This document shows positions 26,353 to 34,412 of a stretch of DNA of 62,674 bases, piece after piece. The stretch's first letter is position 1. Every line of letters starts with the position of its first letter. This stretch comes from Streptomyces shenzhenensis. Its GTDB lineage: Bacteria > Actinomycetota > Actinomycetes > Streptomycetales > Streptomycetaceae. A program made the translations under genes and the position numbers. Location: positions 1 to 62,674 of the forward strand of contig NZ_JAJONF010000054.1 of NCBI RefSeq assembly GCF_021462265.1, read 5' to 3'. The notes below the pieces were generated by a model. The model ran no database searches and was not told the origin of the DNA. It was given only the letters and a program-made list of their open reading frames with translations.

Positions 26353-26484
26353 ATGCCGGAGGCGGGAAACGTGGGGCTTACCCCCTCCGAAATGCGTTCG
26401 TGGATTTCAAGGCTAGAGAGACAGGCGGCCTGGGAAAATGCTGAAAGAGGTCATCGCGACCCGCTATATCACGCCCCTGCGTGA
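26353..26484 (+). CDS. Possible 43-codon leaderless small ORF overlapping the kinase start
   Basis: ATG at 26353 opens a 43-codon frame (MPEAGNVGLTPSEMRSWISR...) that runs through the kinase start at 26438 in another frame. TATGCT at 26341-26346 would make a leaderless message. The amphipathic middle (WISRLERQAAWENAERG) looks protein-like. There is no family support; it may act as a translational leader for the kinase gene, or be chance. Confidence 0.35.
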   Translation: MPEAGNVGLTPSEMRSWISRLERQAAWENAERGHRDPLYHAPA

Positions 26485-27202
26485 AGGTGGATCGTTGCCG
26501 GGGCTCGTCGAGGCCGACGACTTCGGGACCTATGTCATGAAGTTCACGGGCGCGGGGCAGGGCCGCAAGACGCTGGTCGCCGAGGTCGTCTGCGGTGAAC
26601 TCGCCCGCCGGCTCGGGTTCCGGATGCCCCGGCTGGTCACCGTCGAACTGGATCCGGTACTGGGGCTCGGCGAACCCGAGCAGCAGGTGCAGGACCTGCT
26701 GCGGGGCAGCGGCGGCACCAACCTCGGCATGGACTTCCTCTCCGGCGCCCTCGGCTTCGACCCGCTCGCCTTCGCGGTGAGCCCCGAGGAGGCCGGGCGG
26801 ATCGTCTGGTTCGACGCGCTGATCAACAACGTCGACCGCTCCTGGCGCAACCCCAACCTGCTGATCCACCACGGCGACCTGTGGCTCATCGACCACGGCG
26901 CCACCATGATCTGGCAGCACAACTGGCCGTCCGCACAGGCGTCCGCCGCCCGTCCGTACGACGCCTCCGACCACGCGCTCGGCGGGTTCGCCCCCGATGT
27001 CCGGGCGGCCGCCGCCGACTTGGCGCCCCTGGTCACCGAGGACCTGCTCGCCGAGGTCACCGCCGAGATCCCGGACGTCTGGCTCACCGCCGAGCCCGGC
27101 TTCGACACCCCCGACGACCTGCGGCGTACCTACACGCGGCCGTTGCTCGCCCGGGCCGCCGTCATTCACGAGCGCATCACCGGCATCGAGGGGGCCCAGT
27201 GA
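26438..27202 (+). CDS. HipA-like kinase (HipA_2 family)
   Basis: A 254-residue protein of the HipA-like kinase group found as a stand-alone domain in actinobacteria. Seen are the ATP-binding first strands (YVMKFTGAGQGRKTLVAEVV), the catalytic-loop-like WFDALINNVDRSWRNPNLLI, and the metal-binding LWLIDHGATM. It overlaps the next gene by GTGA, and the pairing with a DUF3037 protein is a widely seen two-gene unit. The target is unknown; a toxin role has not been shown for this branch. A truncated copy of its 5' end lies 1.2 kb upstream. Confidence 0.85.
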   Translation: MLKEVIATRYITPLREGGSLPGLVEADDFGTYVMKFTGAGQGRKTLVAEVVCGELARRLGFRMPRLVTVELDPVLGLGEPEQQVQDLLRGSGGTNLGMDFLSGALGFDPLAFAVSPEEAGRIVWFDALINNVDRSWRNPNLLIHHGDLWLIDHGATMIWQHNWPSAQASAARPYDASDHALGGFAPDVRAAAADLAPLVTEDLLAEVTAEIPDVWLTAEPGFDTPDDLRRTYTRPLLARAAVIHERITGIEGAQ

Positions 27203-27648
27203 GCGAGACCCATGTCAACGTCGCCGGACACATGACCGAGCGCCACTTCACCCGGGCCGGTCAGGGCGGCGACCGGGACGTCTTCGAGTACGCCCTGCTG
27301 CGCGTCGTACCCCGCGTGGAACGCGGCGAGCGCATCAACGCCGGCGTGATCGTGTACTGCCGGGCCAAGGCGTACGTCGGCGCCCGCACCCATCTCGACG
27401 AGGCCCGGCTGCTGGCCCTGGACCCCGACGCGGACGTGGCCGGGGTACGGGCCGCGCTCGGAGCGGTGGAGGGCGTCTGCGCGGGCGGGGCGGCGGCGGG
27501 GCGCGCGGCCGGCGACGACCCGGGGCGGCGCTTCCGCTGGCTGGTCGCGCCCCGCTCCGCCGTCGTACAGCCGGGGCCGGTGCACACCGGGCTCACCCTC
27601 GACCCGGCCGCCGAGACGGAGCGGTTGCTGGACCTCCTGGTGAGGTGA
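27199..27648 (+). CDS. DUF3037 protein paired with the HipA-like kinase
   Basis: A 149-residue protein with the DUF3037 signature FEYALLRVVPRVERGERINAG and VIVYCRAKAYVGARTHLDE. GTG at 27199 overlaps the kinase stop (GTGA), so translation is coupled. The constant pairing suggests a partner or antidote of the kinase, but this is inference from gene order. Confidence 0.85.
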   Translation: MSETHVNVAGHMTERHFTRAGQGGDRDVFEYALLRVVPRVERGERINAGVIVYCRAKAYVGARTHLDEARLLALDPDADVAGVRAALGAVEGVCAGGAAAGRAAGDDPGRRFRWLVAPRSAVVQPGPVHTGLTLDPAAETERLLDLLVR

Positions 27649-28275
27649 CGGACCATGCGGCGCCCGGAGGGCCGCGGTCGCCGTGGCCACCGGGACGACC
27701 GGCCCTTCCGGAAGGGCCGTTGCCTGCTCGGGCGGCAGTGGCCGGCAGCCGAGTGCCGGCCTTGATCGGGGCGCCGCGGATGTCGACACCGCGCGCCCCG
27801 GCGTGCCCGGCAGCGGCGGTCGCACCAGGGATCGGCGTGCCCGTGCTCCTGCGTACCCACGCCCTGCCGCACTGCGCCGACCGCGTGAAAACCCTCCCGG
27901 GCGCGGGCGGCGCGGACGGCCCGTCCACCTCCTGGGAACCGGCCCGCTCGGGCGGAGGACGCTGTGCCCCCGTGGCGATCCCGAGCCCGGCGTGCCGCCT
28001 CATGGCTGCTGGTCAGCGCCGGTTCGGCCCGCCGTCTGAGTACCAGGTCCGGCGCCGGTGCCGTCCGGGGGAGCGGTGCCGGCGCCGTAGGGCCTGCCAC
28101 CCGCCGTCGCCCCGGCACCGGCCGGGGTGATCAAGATAATGGCGCCTTGAAGCGGTGTGACGTTGACACCGCGTGCCAGGGCTTCTAGCGTCACGTCTGT
28201 TGAAGGTACTAAGCGGTCGCTCACCATCCGGCCGGGTTCTCGATCAGGTGTTCTCAAGGGCGAGGAGAAACAGCA
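27649..28275. other. Intergenic region, hairpin and fabG promoter only
   Basis: These 627 bases have no convincing gene; frames on both strands are low-complexity Arg/Pro/Ala/Gly. A perfect 20-base palindrome built from CGGCCCTTCC and GGAAGGGCCG lies at 27700-27719, about 50 bases after the DUF3037 stop, and may be a terminator. The fabG promoter is at the right end. Confidence 0.5.
28163..28191 (+). promoter_or_regulatory. Promoter of the SDR pair
   Basis: TTGACA (28163-28168) and TAGCGT (28186-28191) are 17 bases apart. A TetR-type half-palindrome, TACTAAGCGGTCGCTCA with AGCG-GT-CGCT at its centre (28212-28221), lies about 20 bases downstream of the -10 box and could be an operator. Confidence 0.65.
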
Positions 28276-29037
28276 ATGTCCAGCACTGAGCAGCGGGTGG
28301 CCGTCGTCACCGGTGCCGCGCGCGGCATCGGCGCCGCCACCGCCGTACGACTGGCCGCCGAGGGCCGCGCGGTCGCCGTGATCGACCTCGACGAGGCCGC
28401 CTGCAAGGACACCGTCGAGAAGATCACCGCGGCCGGCGGCAAGGCCGTCGCGGTCGGCGCCGACGTCTCCGACGAGGCCCAGGTCGCCGCGGCGATCGCG
28501 CGGGTCGTCGAGGAGCTGGGCGCTCCGACCATCCTGGTCAACAACGCCGGCGTGCTCCGCGACAACCTGCTGTTCAAGATGTCCGCGTCCGACTGGGACA
28601 CGGTCCTCAACGTGCACCTGCGCGGCTCCTTCCTGATGACCAAGGCCGTCCAGCAGCACATGGTCGAGGCCGGCTGGGGCCGGGTCGTCAACCTGTCCTC
28701 CTCCTCGGCGCTCGGCAACCGCGGCCAGGCCAACTACTCCGCCGCCAAGGCCGGTCTGCAGGGCTTCACCAAGACCCTCGCCATCGAGCTCGGCAAGTTC
28801 GGCATCACCGCCAACGCCGTGGCCCCCGGCTTCATCGCCACCGAGATGACCAAGGCCACCGCCGAGCGCGTCAAGATGGGCTTCGAGGAGTTCAAGGCCG
28901 CCGCGGCCACCCAGATCCCCGTGCAGCGCGTCGGCGAGCCCGAGGACATCGCCAACGCCATCGCCTTCTTCACGAACGAGGCCGCCGGCTTCGTCTCCGG
29001 CCAGGTGCTGTACGTGGCCGGCGGACCGCTCGACTAG
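28276..29037 (+). CDS. fabG: 3-oxoacyl-ACP reductase-like SDR
   Basis: A 253-residue classical short-chain dehydrogenase. The NADPH-binding TGAARGIGAAT, NNAG, the catalytic serine in NLSSSSALG, and the Y-x-x-x-K (YSAAK) are all present, with PVQRVGEPEDIANAI before the C terminus as in FabG proteins. It would reduce 3-oxoacyl thioesters, possibly outside the main fatty-acid cluster. A second SDR follows at 22 bp and the order fabG-SDR-ung matches a conserved Streptomyces segment. The TetR-like site upstream suggests lipid-responsive control. Confidence 0.85.
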   Translation: MSSTEQRVAVVTGAARGIGAATAVRLAAEGRAVAVIDLDEAACKDTVEKITAAGGKAVAVGADVSDEAQVAAAIARVVEELGAPTILVNNAGVLRDNLLFKMSASDWDTVLNVHLRGSFLMTKAVQQHMVEAGWGRVVNLSSSSALGNRGQANYSAAKAGLQGFTKTLAIELGKFGITANAVAPGFIATEMTKATAERVKMGFEEFKAAAATQIPVQRVGEPEDIANAIAFFTNEAAGFVSGQVLYVAGGPLD

Positions 29038-29059
29038 AAGATCACTGGGGAACACCGAC

Positions 29060-29821
29060 ATGACTGAACTGCCTGAACTGTCCGGCAAGGTCGCCGTCAT
29101 CACCGGCGCGAGCCGCGGTATCGGCTACGGCATCGCCGAGGCGCTGATCGCCCGCGGTGACCGCGTCGCCATCACCGGCCGCAACGAGGACGCCCTCAAG
29201 GAAGCCGTCGAGAGCCTCGGCTCCGAGCGCGTCATCGGCATCGCGGGCAAGGCGCACGACCTGGCCCACCAGAGCGAGGTCGTGGAGCGCACCATGGCGG
29301 CCTTCGGCCGCGTCGACTACCTGGTCAACAACGCCGGTACCAACCCGGTGTTCGGCCCGATCGCCGACGTCGACCTGGACGTCGCCCGCAAGGTGTTCGA
29401 GACCAACGTGGTCTCCGCCCTCGGCTTCGCCCAGAAGACCTGGCACGCCTGGCAGAAGGACAACGGCGGCGCCATCGTCAACATCGCGTCCGTCGCCGGC
29501 CTGTCGGCCTCGCCGTTCATCGGCGCGTACGGCATCAGCAAGGCCGCGATGATCAACCTGACCCAGCAGTTGGCGCACGAGTTCGCCCCCGGCGTCCGGG
29601 TCAACGCGATCGCTCCCGCGGTCATCAAGACCAAGTTCGCGGAGGCCCTGTACGAGGGCCGGGAGGCGGAGGCGTCCGCGGCCTACCCGCTCAAGCGGCT
29701 CGGCGTGCCCTCCGACATCGGCGGCGCCGCCGCCTTCCTCACCTCGGAGCAGTCCGACTGGATCACCGGCCAGACGCTCGTCGTCGACGGCGGCGTCTTC
29801 CTGAACGCCGGCATAGCCTGA
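29060..29821 (+). CDS. SDR-family oxidoreductase
   Basis: A 253-residue classical SDR with TGASRGIGYGI, NNAGTNP, a serine in NIASVAGLSAS, and the YGISK active-site lysine motif. The C terminus FLTSEQSDWITGQTLVVDGG is complete. It is cotranscribed with the fabG-like gene 22 bp upstream. The substrate is not known. Confidence 0.85.
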   Translation: MTELPELSGKVAVITGASRGIGYGIAEALIARGDRVAITGRNEDALKEAVESLGSERVIGIAGKAHDLAHQSEVVERTMAAFGRVDYLVNNAGTNPVFGPIADVDLDVARKVFETNVVSALGFAQKTWHAWQKDNGGAIVNIASVAGLSASPFIGAYGISKAAMINLTQQLAHEFAPGVRVNAIAPAVIKTKFAEALYEGREAEASAAYPLKRLGVPSDIGGAAAFLTSEQSDWITGQTLVVDGGVFLNAGIA

Positions 29822-29930
29822 CCGCCGGCACGGCCTGATCGACCGTCAGGCGTCGTTTTCGTCACGGATATTCTGCCGCAAATGTGAGGAAAACGGCGCC
29901 CAGGCGCTCGTGCGAGATCCGCTCGGCCGC

Positions 29931-29946
29931 ATGACAACGTCGTCAT
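29931..29946. promoter_or_regulatory. Near-perfect 16-bp palindrome upstream of the peptide-binding lipoprotein gene
   Basis: ATGACAACGTCGTCAT matches its reverse complement at 14 of 16 positions. It lies 105 bases before the lipoprotein start in an otherwise empty 229-base gap, so it is a candidate operator. Confidence 0.45.
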
Positions 29947-30050
29947 AGCACATTCGGTCAACGCCCGTGTTTCCGGGGTGCTTCAAGGCGCGCAACGCTG
30001 CGGTATGGTCTGCCGCCGACCCCTGGTATGGCGGATCGAGGAGCGTGCGC

Positions 30051-31625
30051 GTGTTCAACCGGAACCGAGGCCTGCGAAGAGTTGCCGCGGTCGCGTCCAT
30101 ATCCCTGGTGGCCGGGTGCGGCGTCCTCTCCGGCGGCACCGGCGACAGCGGGCCGATCGTCGTCGGAACCACCAGCGCTCCCAGCACCCTCGACCCTGCG
30201 GGATCGTGGGACGGCTCCTGGGAGCTGTTCCGGAACATCTACCAGACACTGCTCGCCTACCCCGACGGGGCCACCACCCCCCAGCCCGATGCCGCGCACG
30301 CCTGCGCCTTCACGGACTCGAGCGACCGCACCTACCGCTGCGAGCTGCGCTCCGGCCTGAAGTTCGCCGACGGGGACAGACTTGACGCCCACGCCGTCAA
30401 GTACTCCATCGACCGGATCCGGGCCGTCAACGCGCCCAGCGGCCCGGCGGGCCTGCTCGGCAGCCTCGACCGGGTGCAGGCGATCGGCGACCGCGAGGTG
30501 GTCTTCCACCTCAACAAGGCCGACGCCACCTTCCCCTTCGTGCTCGCCACCCCGGCCATGTCGATCGTCGACCCCGACGACTACCCCGCCCACTCGCTGC
30601 GCAAGGACGACTCCGTGCACGGCTCCGGGCCGTACACCCTGAAGTCCTACGACGAGGGCAAGCGGGCCGAGCTGGTCCGCAACGACAACTACCAGGGCTT
30701 CGCCGAGCGGCAGAACGACGCCGTGACCATCCGCTACTTCCAGGACTCGGCCACCATGGTCAAGGCCCTCAGGTCCGGGGACATCGACGTCACCTACCGC
30801 GGTCTCGCCGCCTCCGACATCGTCGCCCTGGAGGCGCACAGCAACACCGACCTGCAGCTGATCGACGGCACCGGCACGGACATCAGCTACCTGGTGTTCA
30901 ACCCCAGGGACCCGTGGGCCAGGCTGCCCGCCGTGCGCAAGGCCGTCGCCCAGCTCGTCGACCGCGCCGCGATCGCCCACACGGTCTACAAGGACACCGT
31001 CGACCCGCTGTACTCCATGGTCCCGGCAGGCCTGACCGGCCACACCACCGACTTCTTCGACGACTACGGCGACCCCAGCACGTCCAAGGCCCGCAAGATC
31101 CTCGCCGACGCCGGCATCACCCAGCGCGTCCCGCTGACCTTCTGGTACACCACCGACCGCTACGGCTCCGAGACCGCCCAGATGTTCAAGGAACTCAAGC
31201 AGCAGCTGGACGACTCCGGGCTGTTCACCGTCACGCTCAGGAGCCGTCCCTGGAAGACCTACGTCGTCGGCTACCAGAAGGGCGAGTACCCGGTCTTCGG
31301 CCGCGGCTGGTTCCCGGACTTCCCCGACCCCGACAACTTCATCGCGCCCTTCGTCGGCGAGCAGAACGCCCTCGGCACGCCCTACCCGGCACCCGTGATC
31401 ACCGGCAGGCTGCTGCCCGAGTCACGCAGCGAGACCGACCGCGGCGAAGTCGTCAAGGAGTTCGAGGAAGCCCAGCGGATCCTCGTCGACGACGCCCGGC
31501 TGATCCCGCTGTGGCAGGGGCGGCAGTACGTCGCGGCCAGCGACGACATCTCCGGCGGGGAAAAGGCCCTCGACCCGTCCACGATCATGATGATGTGGGA
31601 GCTGCACCGCAAGACCAGCTGGTGA
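30051..31625 (+). CDS. Peptide ABC transporter substrate-binding lipoprotein (family 5)
   Basis: A 524-residue DppA/OppA-type binding protein. The signal peptide has a lipobox LVAGC (cysteine 23). The mature part includes the expected VVGTTSAPSTLDPAGSWDGS, SGLKFADGDRLDAHAVKYSI, and GSGPYTLKSYDEGKR. GTG at 30051 is chosen because GAGGAG lies seven bases before it; a GTG at 30045 is too close. There are no permease or ATPase genes next to it, so it is an orphan receptor using a transporter encoded elsewhere, or a sensor. Confidence 0.87.
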   Translation: MFNRNRGLRRVAAVASISLVAGCGVLSGGTGDSGPIVVGTTSAPSTLDPAGSWDGSWELFRNIYQTLLAYPDGATTPQPDAAHACAFTDSSDRTYRCELRSGLKFADGDRLDAHAVKYSIDRIRAVNAPSGPAGLLGSLDRVQAIGDREVVFHLNKADATFPFVLATPAMSIVDPDDYPAHSLRKDDSVHGSGPYTLKSYDEGKRAELVRNDNYQGFAERQNDAVTIRYFQDSATMVKALRSGDIDVTYRGLAASDIVALEAHSNTDLQLIDGTGTDISYLVFNPRDPWARLPAVRKAVAQLVDRAAIAHTVYKDTVDPLYSMVPAGLTGHTTDFFDDYGDPSTSKARKILADAGITQRVPLTFWYTTDRYGSETAQMFKELKQQLDDSGLFTVTLRSRPWKTYVVGYQKGEYPVFGRGWFPDFPDPDNFIAPFVGEQNALGTPYPAPVITGRLLPESRSETDRGEVVKEFEEAQRILVDDARLIPLWQGRQYVAASDDISGGEKALDPSTIMMMWELHRKTSW

Positions 31626-31718
31626 AACGGCCGTCCGGCACCGGTTGTCAGTGGTCGCCTGTAGGTTTTTCGGTATCGGCAGGATCTGCAAGTGACCGCA
31701 ATTCGTGAGGACGTTGAC

Positions 31719-32405
31719 GTGACCGACATCGCCATGCTGCCCGAGTCCTGGCGCGGGGTTCTGGGTGACGAGCTGCAGCAGCCCTACTTCAAGGAGCTGA
31801 CCGAGTTCGTCGAGGAGGAGCGGGCGAAGGGCCCCGTCTACCCGCCGCGCGAGGAGGTCTTCGCCGCGCTGGAGGCGACGCCGTACGACCAGGTCAAGGT
31901 GCTCATCCTCGGCCAGGACCCGTACCACGGCGAGGGCCAGGGCCACGGCCTGTGCTTCTCGGTCCGGCCCGGGGTGCGGATCCCGCCGTCCCTGCGGAAC
32001 ATCTACAAGGAGATGAAGGAAGAGCTGGGCTGGGAGCAGACGCCGGACAACGGCTGTCTGACGCCGTGGGCCCGGCAGGGCGTACTGCTGCTCAACGCGG
32101 TCCTCACGGTCCGCGCCGGTGAAGCCAACTCGCACAAGAACAAGGGCTGGGAGAAGTTCACGGACGCGGTGATCCGCGCGGTGGCCGAGCGGCCCGACCC
32201 GGCGGTCTTCGTCCTCTGGGGCGGCTACGCGCAGAAGAAGCTCCGGCTGATCGACGAGAGCCGGCACGTGGTGATCCAGAGCGCGCACCCGTCCCCGCTC
32301 TCCGCCGCGAAGTTCTTCGGCACCCGCCCCTTCACCAAGATCAACGAGGCGGTGGCGGCCCAGGGCCACGAGGCGATCGACTGGCGGATTCCGAACCTGG
32401 GCTGA
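31719..32405 (+). CDS. ung: Uracil-DNA glycosylase
   Basis: A 228-residue family-1 UDG that removes uracil from DNA. The water-activating aspartate is D67 in LGQDPYHGEGQGHG, the uracil pocket reads LLLNAVLTVR, and the DNA-intercalation loop H190-P-S-P-L-S is intact. GTG at 31719 (TDIAMLPESW) is chosen; a GTG at 31692 would add nine residues. Confidence 0.95.
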   Translation: MTDIAMLPESWRGVLGDELQQPYFKELTEFVEEERAKGPVYPPREEVFAALEATPYDQVKVLILGQDPYHGEGQGHGLCFSVRPGVRIPPSLRNIYKEMKEELGWEQTPDNGCLTPWARQGVLLLNAVLTVRAGEANSHKNKGWEKFTDAVIRAVAERPDPAVFVLWGGYAQKKLRLIDESRHVVIQSAHPSPLSAAKFFGTRPFTKINEAVAAQGHEAIDWRIPNLG

Positions 32406-32633
32406 GCACGTGCACGGGGCCTGGAAGCCGACCTGGGGCAACCCCCTGGGGGGTGGGGTGCGGGGCGGGGTGCTGGGTCCCCACGCAGCTCCGCCGCGTG
32501 GGCGCGACCAGCCCCACCGGCCCGTCCGGCCGACCACCGGACCGCGGTCCAACGGCGCCGCCTGCCGGTGAAAACCGGCGGCGCCGTTTAGCGTCGGCAG
32601 CACACAACGGTTCACAGCTGCCCGGAGGGCCCC

Positions 32634-33179
32634 GTGGCGGAGCGACAGGAGCGTACGGCGCCCGATACCGTGCTCACACGGATCGGGCAGGTCGTGATGC
32701 TGCACCACGCCGGCGACCGTGAGGAGGCCCGCCGGCGCCTGCTCGACCTCTGGGCGGAGATCGGCGAGCACGGCGAGCCGCTGCACCGCTGCACCCTGGC
32801 CCACTACCTGGCCGACACCCAGGACGACCCGTCCGACGAACTCGCCTGGGACCTGAGGGCGTTGTCGGCGGCGGACGAGGCGGACGAGGCGGACGAGGCG
32901 GACGAAGCGGACGAGGCGGACGGGGCGCGGGGAGCGGTGGGGTTGCGCGGCTTCTACCCCTCCCTGCACCTGAACCTCGCCGCCGACTACGTGAAACTCG
33001 GTCGCACCGAGGCCGCCCGCAGCCATCTGCACCGGGCCCGCGGCGCGGCCACCGCACTCGGCGACGACGGCTACGGCGACGGGGTCCGGGCCGCGATCAG
33101 GCGCCTGGAACTGCGGCTGGAGAACGACGGCGACCCGGGCTCCGGCTCCTGGAGCCCGCCGCGGCAGCGGCCGGAGTAG
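32634..33179 (+). CDS. Tetratricopeptide-like conserved protein with an (Ala-Asp-Glu) repeat
   Basis: A 181-residue protein. Helical pairs with TPR character (QVVMLHHAGDREEARRRLLD, LHLNLAADYVKLGRTEAARS) flank an acidic low-complexity stretch. In that stretch six 9-bp units of GCGGACGAG type (32871-32924) encode ADE repeats. Such tandem repeats can change copy number between strains, lengthening or shortening the linker without a frameshift. Function is unknown. Confidence 0.75.
   Translation: MAERQERTAPDTVLTRIGQVVMLHHAGDREEARRRLLDLWAEIGEHGEPLHRCTLAHYLADTQDDPSDELAWDLRALSAADEADEADEADEADEADGARGAVGLRGFYPSLHLNLAADYVKLGRTEAARSHLHRARGAATALGDDGYGDGVRAAIRRLELRLENDGDPGSGSWSPPRQRPE
32871..32924 (+). 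repeat. Six tandem 9-bp repeats in a coding region
   Basis: Units at 32871, 32880, 32889, 32898, 32907 and 32916 read GCGGACGAG with changes only in the last base of unit 4 (A) and near the end of unit 6 (GGG). They encode Ala-Asp-Glu. Confidence 0.85.
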
Positions 33180-33194
33180 GGCCGCGCCGGCGTC

Positions 33195-33677
33195 TCACCG
33201 CCCGTACGTCTGCTCGCAGATCCGCGCCTGGGGGCTGTCCGCGATCCAGCCGCCGTACTGCCTGCCGAGGGCGCACACGTCCGGGGCCTTCGGGACGGAG
33301 CGGGGGAGGCCGGGGAAGTCGGCCCGCGGGCTGTGCGACCGGTGTGCCGGCGGGTGGGAGTGGGGGTGCCGGCTGGTGGCGCGCGGCGGCGCCGGGGGGC
33401 TGTGGTGGGCCGGGGGAGCGGGCGCGGGAGCGCGTGGGGCGGCAGGTGCGGCCCGGCGGGCCGGACGGGACGGGCCGACCAGCTCCAGGGCCTCCTTGAC
33501 CGGCGCCTGCACCACCCTCGGCACGGCGCTGCCGTCCGGGCGGGGCAGCGACGGAAGCGAGGGTGCCGTACCCCGAGGCGGTCCGGGCGCCGCCGGACCC
33601 CGGACCGTCACACAGCCGGAGAGGGCCGAGACGGTCACGGTGACCAGGAGCGCTGCGGTGGTCGTCGTTCGATGCAC
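33195..33677 (-). CDS. Proline-rich hypothetical lipoprotein
   Basis: A 160-residue protein with a signal peptide and lipobox LSGC (cysteine 22). A long Pro/Ala/Ser/His/Arg linker follows, then a short conserved-looking tail with two cysteines (DVCALGRQYGGWIADSPQAR, ICEQTYGR). The tail repeats the small globular end seen in other Streptomyces lipoproteins of unknown function. It is convergent with the TPR-like gene. Confidence 0.65.
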   Translation of the reverse strand: MHRTTTTAALLVTVTVSALSGCVTVRGPAAPGPPRGTAPSLPSLPRPDGSAVPRVVQAPVKEALELVGPSRPARRAAPAAPRAPAPAPPAHHSPPAPPRATSRHPHSHPPAHRSHSPRADFPGLPRSVPKAPDVCALGRQYGGWIADSPQARICEQTYGR

Positions 33678-33789
33678 CCTCGCAACTCTGCTGGACCGGC
33701 GCGGGAGTTGACACCGTCGACAGCGCTTCGGTGCCCCGCACGGGTGATCTCGTGCCCGGTACGGGGGACAGGCGGGTGCGAGGCTGACG

Positions 33790-34302
33790 TCAGTCGCCGG
33801 TCGCGCCGTCGATCCGCTCCCGGATCAGGTCGGCGTGGCCGTTGTGCCGGGCGTACTCCTCGATCATGTGGGTGTGGATCCAGCGCAGGCTGATCTGCTG
33901 CCCGGTGCGGCGGTGGCGGCCCTTGGAGAGGTCGTCCAGACCGAAGCCGGCCGCGGCCTGCCGGGCGGCCTCGATCTCGGCCTGCCAGGCCGGATACGCC
34001 TCCTGCCAGGTGTCCGCCTCGCCGAGACGGAACTCGCCGTCGGGATCCTCGTCGCTGAAGTAGAGCGGCGGCGCGTCCTCGCCGACGAGGACCCTGCGGT
34101 ACCAGGACCGCTCCACGTCGGCCATGTGCCGCACCAGCCCCATCAGGGACAACGGGGACGGCTCCACGGAGGCGGTCCTGAGCTGGGCGTCGGTCAGGCC
34201 CTCGCACTTCACGGCGAGGGTCCGCCGGTGGAACTCCAGCCAGCCCTCCAGCATGGCGCGTTCACCGGCGTCGACTGCGGGCATACGGCGTTCGGTCGTC
34301 AT
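33790..34302 (-). CDS. DinB-family (DUF664) protein
   Basis: A 170-residue four-helix-bundle protein. Histidines expected at the metal site are seen in LVRHMADVERSWYRRVL and IHTHMIEEYARHNGHADLIR. Actinobacterial members of this family include mycothiol-dependent enzymes; its substrate is unknown. ATG 34302 is preferred over upstream starts, which lack conserved sequence. Confidence 0.85.
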   Translation of the reverse strand: MTTERRMPAVDAGERAMLEGWLEFHRRTLAVKCEGLTDAQLRTASVEPSPLSLMGLVRHMADVERSWYRRVLVGEDAPPLYFSDEDPDGEFRLGEADTWQEAYPAWQAEIEAARQAAAGFGLDDLSKGRHRRTGQQISLRWIHTHMIEEYARHNGHADLIRERIDGATGD

Positions 34303-34412
34303 ACCCGGCATCCTGGCCCACCCCGGCCGATCCCACCACGGATTATCGGCCCGTATGCTTCCGCTCAGACAGACGTGGGCAACCGCTACGGGCAATGGCT
34401 AGGGGAGCGTCA

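Noticed and set aside
26438..27648. HipBA toxin-antitoxin system
   Set aside because: There is no HipB-type XRE gene; the partner is DUF3037 and the kinase is the short HipA_2 type.
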